From positions 1 to 37,688 of the forward strand of contig JAPEVF010000438.1 in the NCBI GenBank assembly GCA_029747585.1: a stretch of 37,688 bases of DNA. The letters run 5' to 3'. The notes under the pieces were generated by a model, which was not told the origin of the DNA, made no database searches, and saw nothing but the letters and a program-made list of their open reading frames with translations. A program made the position numbers and the translations under genes. This document shows, piece after piece, positions 1 to 9,760 of the stretch; the first letter of the stretch is position 1, and each line of letters opens with the position of its first letter. This DNA is from Pleurotus djamor. Its lineage: Eukaryota; Basidiomycota; Agaricomycetes; Agaricales; Pleurotaceae.

Positions 1-3000
1 TTCAGAACTCTACTACGCTGTGTCCTGTGATAGAAGAGCCGCTGATATTATCTTACGGTCACGTACTCGCAGATTATCCGCATGTTTTTGTGTGTCTTGA
101 AAGTGAAGATCGGCGTGTTGGGTACACTGAGGAGGGGATCCTAGCCCCTGTCATCCTGCCCCTTCGGAGCTGAAATTGAGTTCGGGTGACTGCACGCGAG
201 CGCTCCGATAGATCTTCTCTTCCCCCACCATCCCCTCCCCTTCCCTCCCGTCCGACGCTCTTTGACCGCCAAAAGACACGACGACGATGTAAAAGGCTGT
301 CTGTATATCTTTTGAATAACGTCTCGGGTGCGTGTCCCTCAATGCTGCGACTCTGACGTGATTTTGACGGATACGCGCACTTTTTCGGCATAGTCTACCT
401 ATATGCGCTGCATCCTTAGTGTGGCTTCGCTGACTCTGCCTCGTATCAAAGAGGTACTGGGAGGAGAGGGGATGGGGTAACCACTGGGTAGCCAGCGTCA
501 TTACCAGAACCTTGAATCCCAGGAGCTCGGAGAAACCGATCCAGAGGATCAAGCCTATCCTGCTATCCAGACCTTGTCGGGAACAACACTGAAGTCCGCT
601 TTGGCTTCCTCACGAACGCGGAAGGAACACGCATATCGAGAAGCTTGGATATGCACGCTAGGGAAGAGGCGTCTGCTGAGGAATTTGAGCTGGGTACGAG
701 CTGTGCGAGGCTGCGATTGTGAGTTTACTTTCTCGCTTCGACTTGCCCGCCTTTTCGCCCTTTTTTCGCTCGTTTCTCGCGTTACCAATCTTGATTTCGT
801 CCTTGTCTTCGTATGGTTGCGTCAATTCTGAACTTTTTTCTCGGTGTACAGGGCGTTACGCGTCATCGATTCATCAACCACAAGGTTTCCGCTTTTGCCG
901 CTACGCCTCCATGAGACGTGCCCACGACATTGTTCGACCTTTGGACGATTGTTCTCGTTGTATGCGCCCCCCACGGCTGTCTCCCGCCGTTACCCGCAAT
1001 CGACGCCCTGCGTATTGGACGATTACTTTCGCACTCATACGAATACGAACCTTCTCGAGGAGTGACATAGCCGTATGGTCGGTACGGGATACAAGCTCCC
1101 TCAGGCTCGAGCTGGGGATAGGGCATAAGGAGCACGAAGGAGAGGTCTCGGAGACTATAGGTTTGATCAAGCCCTCCTTGTCGGTCAGTGGGAGTAGGGG
1201 GTCCACATGCTTTCGTACGTCCCCTCTTCCTTTCCTCTGTTCATTCCGTTCCATCCTCCCCCTTCCCTGTCCCCGTCCCCTCCCCGCTCATTGGCCATAT
1301 CTTGGTCTCCTGCGTCGAACTTATGCTAACGTCATGTTGATGTAGACACGTCAAACCGCGCGCCTTCTCCCCTCCCCGTATCTCCTCAGACAAGCCGTTT
1401 TCCAACCACGACCACACCGCCGACTTCCTCCTCCGTCATCCGCACTTGATCCTCGACGCATGTAGCTCTCCAGCCGACGGAAAAGCCAAGAATGGCTTCC
1501 AAGTCGTTGTTGGCGATGGGAGCGCGAGAATTGTCTCGGTAGATGAAGCCCGGCGACGACTTTTAGGATGTAGCACGCAGTACGGATGTTGGGCTTGAGT
1601 GAGATGCGAGTTCTGGAGCGTTCGTCGTGGTCGTCGTATGTGTCTTCGCGTAGGGAATTGTAGCAAGAGCTGGCCGATGTCCCTGGCGGACGCATGGGGC
1701 TGGTGTTGGTGAACACCACATGCCACTTGCAAGGGAAGGAGAGGACGACGAAGAATACACGCACGGACTTCAAGCACGCTTCGTTGCCGATGCTGTGCGC
1801 TCTCCCTATCCTCTATCTCGTGTGGAAGTCGTTGGTGCAGAGGTGGTCAATGTTGAGACGGAATTCGGAATGTGTTGGGAATGGACGAACTCGGGCGTCT
1901 AATATTTTCGCTGCTTCTTCCCTTCTACCGCCATGTCTTCGTTTGCCGGTCTATCACTTAGACTCTCCCCGACGCTCGCAGCTGCTTTCTATGCTGCTTT
2001 TACTACTCTGCATGCGGTGATCTTTCCAGCTCGACAACTGTTGTCTTTGATCGCAACCTACGCAAGCCCCATGCTCTGTCATTTTCTCCTTCATCCGTGT
2101 CCTGACGGATGAAAACCCACGCGTAAACGCTTTGGAATGATGTCTCTCCGGCTTGGGCACAAGGTGGACTATTTGTATTTGGCGGGAAGCTCGTGGGCTC
2201 GGAGGGTGTCTTTGACCTTCGTTTCAACATGGTGCGTCTTTTTCTTCGCTTGAACCATGGATAGATTACTCATCGTGACTGGCAGGACACGACAAAGTCC
2301 AATGGCGCCACCGCTGAGTCACAGACTCTCCGTCACTGCGCTCTGGTACCACATCTCGTTTTGGATACCTAGGAAGACCGCGAACGATGGGCTTCAGATT
2401 TCCTGAGGTGCTCTCCGACTAGCGGTAGCGTGTAAAGATCACAATGAGATGTACATGGCCGGAGATGAAACGGTGCCTCGAAGATGGTTGACTTTGGTAG
2501 TTCGGCCTCAGTCGCCTGCGCAGGCAATCACACATGGTGTGTTCTTCGGCATTTTCAAGGGTATTCATAGCTGAACGGATAGTTCAGAAACCCACGCCTG
2601 TTGTCTCGGTGTCATCCGCTGCATTCGCGCTTACCCCAAAGGCTGGGATGGACCTGCAAACAAGCGAATCCGCCGCCGCATACCACTCGTCTACCCTTCA
2701 ATCTCCAAAGGTGGTACTCTAAGCTCGACCATTTTGTGGGAGGATACGTGAGGTTTGTGAGGGTGGCGTGGTGGGGTAGATGGTGATGATTTTGAGTATG
2801 AGATGCTTGTCGGAGCAAGCTGGGCTAATAGGTTCGTCTGCCATGTCATCGGCAGCCATAGATAGGTTACTCATTCCTCGTACCTCTTCACTCTTAGCTG
2901 GCCCCTTTGGTGGTGGCCTCTACTGTGCGGATGGCGACGGCTGAAGCTCAAGTCCTTTCTTCTCTCCGAGCTCCGCTCCCAAAGTCCACTCTCAAAGACG

Positions 3001-3684
3001 TTACAAGCTCTGCGTATACGGATTCGCTTCGCGCATAGGCAGCCATCTAAAGTACCACGGATATGGAATGGTCTGGTCTGTGGCGTTGTTATTGTAGGTC
3101 TTTTCTAATTTGTCCGATATCCATACTCATCGTATTCGTAGATGTGAGGGCTCAGATGTGCTTTCCATGGAGTCCGTTGTATCCGTGAAACTGCACGGTG
3201 CTGTTGTTGAGGGCATTGGGCGGCTTGGTGTAAACTGAATATGCTCTACCTACAAACTGGCGACTTTTGCCGCTCGTGTCTTCTGTTTGTGGTGTTGACG
3301 TATCGTGCGGTGGGTGGGAGTGCTCAGTACGGTGAATGTCAGTAGAGTACGTATTCAGAGTTTCAACCCTTGAGATATTTCGATGGGCTGATTTCCCCCT
3401 CTTGTGCCATGTTGACAGGTTGAGGGTAGCTGCGACGCGCACATCAGATAAATGCGCGAGGGTCAAAATACAATTATCATAGGCTCAGTACACTGGAAAG
3501 CATAAACAGCGTAGTAGACAAGTCTTGCTAGCGTCGCTCTCGTGTCGTTGATACCGACAGAGCTGAGTACTTACTAGACGGACTACGGGGAAGTCATCGT
3601 AGCAACGGTGATACCTGACGACGTTCGTACAAGAGACAATGATCCTTCTTCCAGACCAACTAATCAACCCAATCCACCAACAGT
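1..3684. other. No confident gene; broken coding-like fragments
   Basis: I could not build a gene here. Several plus-strand stretches look protein-coding by composition and are flanked by plausible splice signals, for example a GTGAGT donor near 718 with a TACAG acceptor near 851, and a GTACGT donor near 1215 with a TGATGTAG acceptor near 1345. The frames on either side are soon closed by stops. Stretches around 1345-1600, 1725-1902 and 2600-2786 encode non-repetitive peptides that I do not recognise. The minus strand up to 3466 shows nothing convincing. This could be a decayed gene, a gene damaged by base errors, or ordinary intergenic DNA. Confidence 0.3.
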
Positions 3685-4937
3685 TTAGAAATACGGTCCA
3701 AAGTCATCCCTCCACCACGAGGGAATGCGCTCAAACGGCGAATGGATGACAAGCGGGGATCGTCTATCACTATCGCGGGGATACCGATAATTCACCTGCC
3801 GAACAAAGAAATCCACGACCCGCAGCGAGGGGTATTGCGCGAAGAGAATTTTCGCGTGTGTTGATGATACATCTTCGTCCCATGTAATTGAGATGTTTGC
3901 TTGCCCGATGGAGATGTAGGAAAGGTGGGGGGAGGAGATAGTTGTCAGGTCTTTGATTTGGAACTGAGGGTATCACGGTAAATAGGCGTTGAAGTAAGAA
4001 AAGTGTACTCACATCAGCCATTTTGAGATGATGACCCGTGAAGTAGAGCGCTCGCAGGTTCTTGAGATACTTCCCAACCTCCGAGATCGATTTCGCGGGG
4101 ATATCCATGGTGATTTTGAGCGTTAGGAGATTGGTGAACACACGCTCGGGGTGGGAAATCCAGTTCGCGGAAAATCGTATGGCAGATAGGTGTTTGATGG
4201 GAGCGATTTCAGCGAGAGTGTCCCAGCACGTTGGGTACGCTCCCATGAAACTCTCTAGCCTCGGTAACGATTCTGGTAGAACGAGTTGTAATTCTTGCAT
4301 TGGACTGGCCAAGGCGAGAAAGCGTATCGTTGAGCTGTGTTTCTCTAAAAAGGATTTGAGGAATTTGTGCCAGTCGTTCGAGACGGGTAGGCAGAGATGG
4401 GTGAGTGGAGCGGAGTCGGGGATTAGATGGAGGTGTTTGTTCTGCAGTGATACAATGCTGAGTTGTTGGATGTTGCAGAGGTGAGATAGGATGGCTGCGA
4501 GGTGCGGTATACCTAGACTTGGCGGTGGCTGACCACGCGTATCTGCGTCTTCAATGAGATCGTCTTCGTCGTACTCGTCGATCTCAGCGAGAGCGTCAAC
4601 ATAGCTAGCAAGATTGGGGTTATTATCAAAGGTTCGCCGAAGCAGACGGATTCGGTCGGGTAGGGCGTATGTTGAGTTCTCAAGGTCTGGTTTCCGAACA
4701 TCGTTATCGCCGGTGTGGTCGTAGATGATGATAAACTCATATACCCGCGGCGTGACGATCTCGAGGAATTTGTGGGATACAAGCGCGAGTGGACAAAGCG
4801 CGTTTCGATAAGGCCATCCGAGCTTGAGAACGACCATTTTCCAGAGCTCGGTGGGGAGTTCATAAGCTGCGAATCAAAAATAAATGGGATCAGTGTGAGA
4901 TCGTCTCGAAAACAGTACAAGACGCACTGGTTGACAT
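3685..4937 (-). CDS. F-box-like protein, tandem copy A
   Basis: Predicted 383-residue protein in three exons: 4937-4919, 4866-4013 and 3963-3685. The 52-bp and 49-bp introns have GT and CAG ends and keep the frame. The N-terminus has the F-box-like pattern common in mushroom genomes: a PTELWKMV helix, then LALVSHKF and a VYEFIII strand. The rest is a divergent leucine-rich-repeat-like fold with no catalytic residues. Such proteins usually act as substrate adaptors of SCF ubiquitin ligases; the target is unknown. The protein aligns end to end with the next gene (5135-6430), including the C-terminal WWRDDFGPY versus WLRDDFGPY, so the two are tandem duplicates. The start ATG was chosen because the first 19-nt exon and intron phase are the same in the paralogue. 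Confidence 0.75.
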
Positions 4938-5134
4938 GGTGGTTTGTGGAAGCTGGATGCAGGGCCGCGACGAGGCGTGGCCGTCTTTGGTCTGTCCTTT
5001 GACATCGTACACGTGATACTTATTATGGGTTGAACCTCTGGACTTGCATACAAGACTACGCCTGACGAAGTGATGGAATGCACTTCAGTATACATGGAGC
5101 CACACCGTGTACCCAACCTTACGTCGCCGCTCGT

Positions 5135-6430
5135 CTAGTCAATGGAATATGGCCCAAAGTCATCCCTCAACCATAGGGGCATTCGCTCCCGAGGCAAACG
5201 AACGGGAAGAGGGGTTTCGCCATTGCGGGAGTAGCGATAGGCCAACTTGAAAGTTAGAATGTGCTGCGGGGCAGAGAAATCCACGGCGTGCAGTGAAGGG
5301 TATTGCCTGAACAGGAGCTTTGCATCCGTTGATGATGTAGCTTCATCCCATTTGATCGAAATGTTGGTTTCGCCGATGTAGATGTAGGAGAGGTGTGGAG
5401 AAGAAATGGTCATCAGATCTTGGACTTGACTCTGAGTGTATTACCGAGTGAGTACAAGGTTTCATCTGGGAAATGAAAGAAAGGGACTCACATCCCCCAT
5501 TCCAAGATGAGAATACGTGACATAGAGTGATTGGAGATTGTTGAGATATTTCCCAATCTCTGAGATTGGTCGAGCAGGGATGTCCATGATGACTTTGAGG
5601 GTGATTAGATTGGTGAAGACGCAGTCTGGGTGGTGGACCCATTCGGGAGAAAATCGCATAGCAGATAGGTGCTTGAGGGGAGCGGTTTCTGCGAGGGTAT
5701 CCCAACACATCGGGTACAACGCCACGAAGCTTTCCAACCGCGGCAACGACGCAGGTAAGACTTTCCGTAAGTCTTGCATTGGGCTTGATAAGCCTAGAAA
5801 GCGGATTGAAGGGCTGTATTTTTCCAAAAAGGACTTGGGGAATTTATCCCAATCGTGCGAGACGGGTACGCAGACATGGGTGAGGATAGCGGAGTCGGGA
5901 ATGAGATGGAGGTCTTTGTCGTCTAAAGATACAATGTTGAGTCGTTGGATGTTACGAAGGTGGGTTAAGATGGTAGGGAGATTGGGTGTACTCGTTGGTC
6001 GGTAACCGCGGATGTCTTCTTCTTCATCACTATCAGCTTCTTCGTACTCCGGTTCAATTTCTGCGAGTGTGTGAACATAGTTGGCGAGGTGGGTGTTACT
6101 GTCGAAGGTACGTCGGAGCAGGTGGACTCGGTCGGGTAGGAGGTATGTTGAGTTTTCCAAACGGTGCATCCGAGCGACTTTATCGCCAATGTGGTCGTTT
6201 ATGACGATGAATTCGTAGATCAGGGGAATGGAAATGTCAGAAAATGTGTGGGATACGAGGGCAAGTGAGCGAAGAGCGTTCCGATATGGCGATCCGAGTT
6301 CGAAAGCGATCATTTTCCAAAGCTCGATGGGTAGGATGGGTAGAATGTCGGCTGCGAGTGAAAGAGATATTTTGATCAACATTAGGTAGGTCGAGAAGCA
6401 ATACGTGTAACCTGACGAACCGGTCGACAT
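5135..6430 (-). CDS. F-box-like protein, tandem copy B
   Basis: Predicted 391-residue protein in three exons: 6430-6412, 6351-5492 and 5430/5431-5135. It begins MSTGSSADILP after a 60-bp first intron; the paralogue downstream begins MSTSASSYELP after an intron at the same position and phase. The PIELWKMI motif, LALVSHTF and IYEFIVI mark the F-box-like region. An acidic insert (EEADSDEEED) follows at about residue 130, then repeated leucine-rich strands. It probably acts as an SCF substrate adaptor, inferred from family only. A second possible acceptor (TTTCCCAG near 5473) exists for intron 2, but only the CTCAG acceptor reproduces the paralogue's exon 3. The ORF is intact. Confidence 0.75.
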
Positions 6431-7144
6431 GGTGATCCGTGGGTGCAGAATGCGGGGAAGTGGCAGATCGAGGCGTGACTGTCGTAGTCTGTAATCGGAC
6501 ACGTGATTGGAGACACGAGAGTACTCTACTAGTACGGACGTCCTTTGGTCTATTCAGCCTTTCTCCCTTGAAAGAGGTTTCTCAGAGACTTACAAGTATT
6601 AGCGTTGCGTGTCAGATCTGTCGTATAGCCGTAGGAGGTGATGGAACCAGAAACGAGGACAGTGGGAGGGCGTCAGTCCGACGGAGACTTGAAGATTGAA
6701 CTGATTTTGATGCGATTCGGAGCAGCTTGGTTTACTTGTAATTGTTGAATGTGATGGAGGGAGAGTCAGAGGATTGTGAATTCGTGAGTCTGTGACTTTG
6801 GGAGGATGAAACCGAACGAGGATGGAAAATTGTCCCATCACGGATGATGCCGACTCCGACAAACTCCGCTCTTGCAATACTCGCACCACCGCCTCGACGC
6901 CTGATACCAATATCCTCAGTTATGACTGCTTGTAAATCACGGAAAGCTCATCGAAGCTTCATCATTTTCTAAATCTCATTTCCACAAACGACTCTAGTTA
7001 CTTGGATCGCCTCTTTTTCGTGTCCTCCAAATCCAATTCACACCTTGGCCTTTTCCACCCGGTGACCCTCAAGGATTGCTCAAGGAAGCAATACTTGGAG
7101 AGCACTCAACGCAGGCTCTGGGGAGCTCTCCTATCTCTCCCAGC
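6431..7144. other. Intergenic, promoter side of F-box copy B
   Basis: This is 714 bp between the start of F-box copy B and the 3' end of the BTB gene, both on the minus strand. I see no coding frame with supported splice sites, no RNA gene and no repeat. It presumably holds the copy B promoter and the BTB terminator, but I recognise no specific element. Confidence 0.4.
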
Positions 7145-8274
7145 TTAGAGGCCAGAACGCCTGCAGAGGACATCATCATAAGTACGTATCATCCGTGACT
7201 GAGAATAGCATAAATCATTGACATCACGAAATCCATCTTTTGATTTCTCCTCAATGACTTTCTGTATAGCGTCTCCGTTTGCATGGGCATTAATGTTGAT
7301 GTCCTGGCATTCTTGGCACTCGCTTTTCTCTATGGGTAGGCGACCAATTATCAGTGCTGACGAAAGAACAAAGGTTCGAGGGGCACTATCCATGGCCTGA
7401 CGTCCCAGGGCCACAATATGATTGGCCCAGGAAAGCGGAAAGTCTTCACTTCCAATAAGGAGGGTGTGGCAGAACCTGAGTTTGCGCATGTCATCTTCAA
7501 CATAAGGATGATAGTGTTCTTGCTTTGATTCGATTGAGAGACGGTTGCAGACATCTCGGATCACTTCCCGGCACCGTACATGGTATTTGAAAAGCTGGAA
7601 GAAGTCGTCCGCGTCAAGGGGGTAAGCCAGGGAGGGTATTTCCCTGACTAAATCGTCCATTTTATGGAGCAATGATGCCTCAGCGGCGGCTCGTGCGACA
7701 ATACTCCACTTATATTGGCACGCAAGAGCGAAAGCGGCGCATGGGGAATCCCTCACGACATGTGCACATATCCTGAGGTACTCTTTCTCCATGCGAGCTG
7801 TCACCGCGGTGAAGTCAAACTTATGGCAGGCCTTCAGGATGTCTTCAAGTGTGGTGAATTCCTGGATGACGGGATCGGGTACTGGATAGCAATACCGCAA
7901 GAGAGCATCGAGCGTTGAAGAGTGCTCCTCAAAGGGGATGATAGGGATGCCATTTATTGTGTTGGTATGTGGACTTTGGGGCATCGCCAATATATTCTCG
8001 AAGAAGGGCGTAGCCATCTGAAGGACAACTTTATGGACACGGAACTCGACGCCATCGCAGGAATGAAGCTTGAGGTCCGCGCTGGCGCTATCAAACGGCG
8101 CAGAGGCAAGTTTCGGAGTGGACATCAAGCGTGAAGCGTCCAGTCCTTGAAGCGCTGGTGGACGGAGGAGATAGTGTCCTACGATGAGTCACAAAGTGAG
8201 ATGGAGAATCTGAAGACGACGGCTGAGCCAAGCGTACCTGGTGAGTTGTTGAGAGCGTCTACTGAGGTTGACAT
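7145..8274 (-). CDS. BTB/POZ domain protein
   Basis: Predicted 356-residue protein in two exons: 8274-8238 and 8178-7145. The intron runs from GTACGC to TCGTAG. The BTB fold is clear from about residue 45: ADLKLHSCDGVEFRVHKVVL, then FFENIL, a TLDALLRYCYP segment and a KFDF helix. The C-terminal half is the helical region usual in Agaricomycete BTB proteins and has no recognised enzyme motif. BTB proteins commonly dimerise and can serve as Cullin-3 adaptors; here this is inference. The short first exon is less certain: an in-frame ATG at 8125 also exists, and a TATA-like TTTATAAAGG lies at 8300-8291, which is very close to 8274 for a start at that ATG. Confidence 0.8.
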
Positions 8275-8850
8275 AGAAGGAAGGACTCCTCCTTTATAAA
8301 CCACAGGTCTATTCTGAGACGGGGACTGTAAGTACAGCGCCGCAGCCTTCTGCGCACGAATCGTGAGAAGCACACTTCACAGGAAATCGTCTTCTCAGCG
8401 CTCAGCTGAGAACTCAAGAAAAGGTGCTGCGGTCATATCTGAGCCATGCCGGAGCATCAGATAAGCTGTGATCGCAACGTCCATGCATCAGGAAACCAGT
8501 CAGCGCCTCGAGAGGTCTATCATGTCTGGATAGGAGTTTGAGGTGAGGAGGCAAACCCCCCTGTACATAGGAAAACATAGACAATGCCGCCGCACAGTAA
8601 TGACAATGTAGGCGAAGGGCAACAGACCGCAATTATCATAGGCACCCATATCATATGTACATCACAGTCTTTCACCAGATTCCAGAGATAGTAGGGAATA
8701 AAAATAGGAAGCTTTTCCATTTTTCGTTCAAACTAGAGGGTAATTGTAAGGGGACACTCAATTCCAACCCCTAACCCCTCTGTTTCCACCTCCCTACAGG
8801 TTTCTCCACCCACCATCGCTGTCACGAATCCCGGTCGAATCCCGAATCCC

Positions 8851-8871
8851 GGTGCGAATGCCATTCGCACC
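8851..8871. repeat. Perfect 21-bp palindrome
   Basis: GGTGCGAATG and CATTCGCACC form a perfect inverted repeat around one central C. It could be a protein-binding dyad or a chance hairpin. It lies about 145 bp left of the transposable element. Confidence 0.6.
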
Positions 8872-8943
8872 ACGCGCGCTCCCATCACCATCCTTCGTCG
8901 CCCAACCCCACTTCCATAAGTGACCGTATCAATCTTCTGAAGG

Positions 8944-8985
8944 TTGCAGGAGGTAGTATACATCTATACTATTATCCTCCTGCAA
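8944..8985. repeat. 42-bp interrupted palindrome
   Basis: The outer arms TTGCAGGAGG and CCTCCTGCAA are exact reverse complements. The inner arms TAGTATA and TATACTA also pair, around a CATC loop, and the only irregularity is an unpaired TTAT on the right side. The hairpin ends 12 bp before the Tc1-like element. It may be a small foldback sequence or a regulatory dyad. Confidence 0.65.
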
Positions 8986-8997
8986 GGGCTTTCCTTA

Positions 8998-9548
8998 CAG
9001 CCGTTTGCAAAATTCTTGACACTCCCGGTATCCGCGAGGAGATGATTACATGAAAAGTGGAAACTAACTTAGCCAAATTTCGTCAACTTTCACTAAGCGC
9101 CCGGCTTCGCGACGATGAGTTTTGGTTCTCAAGATGTTGACAGAAAAAGTTGGCGTGATGTATCATGTTCACGAGGATGTGGATATCCATATCATTGAAT
9201 ATCAGCTTGCGTTGGGGAATACAGGCGAAGAAGGTAGTCAGTATTGTTGCAATATTGCCTAGAATCAATCAGCGTGGGCGTTCTCGTCTGACTCGTTACT
9301 TTGTCGTTACTCTGACCGCCGCGTTCCGTATGATTGATTACCAAGAGACTTTAGAGACCTCGTTGAGCTATGGAGTCAACTATCTTGAGGTCACGACTGG
9401 TGGAAAAGCGTTGGAAAAGCGGCAAAAAAGCGGAAAGGTGTAGGTGGGCGCTAAACATTTACACAAAATTTCGCTAAGTACGTTTCCAGTTTTACTCGAT
9501 TCATCTTCCGCGCGGATGACGGAGTGTCAAGAATTTTGCAAACAGCTG
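8998..9548. mobile_element. Non-autonomous Tc1/mariner-like element (MITE)
   Basis: A 551-bp element. The left arm (8998-9102) and right arm (9446-9548) are inverted repeats of about 105 bp. The outer 22 bp after the first few bases (TTTGCAAAATTCTTGACACT core) match exactly, and similarity continues through TGGAAAC, ACTTAGC and TAGCGCCC. The element starts CAG and ends CTG, and each end abuts a TA dinucleotide (8996-8997 and 9549-9550), as expected for Tc1/mariner target duplication. The terminal CAG...TTGCAAAA...CACTCC pattern resembles known Tc1 ends. The interior has no recognisable transposase, so mobility would need an enzyme supplied elsewhere. It sits 212 bp upstream of the GMC start. 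Confidence 0.8.
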
Positions 9549-9760
9549 TAAATAGGTTAGGCTGGCTTGGCCAAAAACACAACTTTAGCTGAGGATGTTT
9601 TTCCCAGGCTCCTACTTCCTGATTCGATCCTCCACCGAAGTTTACACCGACCGGCACGGAATTCGGGCAGCCTATCTGCCTAAGCCAGAATTGACGATGT
9701 TGGCGCTTTGTCTCGCGAATTTTCTTCCAGCCGTGAAGTTTTCGAGCTATAACGTTGACG

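Larger units (their letters stand above)
8275..8997. other. Intergenic with two palindromes
   Basis: This is 723 bp upstream of the BTB gene. No gene is supported. It contains three CGAATCCCG-like units around 8825-8850, a perfect 10-bp inverted repeat (8851-8871), a longer interrupted palindrome (8944-8985), and then the left end of the Tc1-like element. Confidence 0.45.

Noticed and set aside
4062..4484. 140-codon plus-strand frame
   Set aside because: It mirrors exon 2 of F-box copy A, and the same shadow appears in copy B at 5538-6005.
9165..9443. Possible transposase gene inside the MITE
   Set aside because: Neither the plus nor the minus frame shows a DDE motif or helix-turn-helix, and both are too short.
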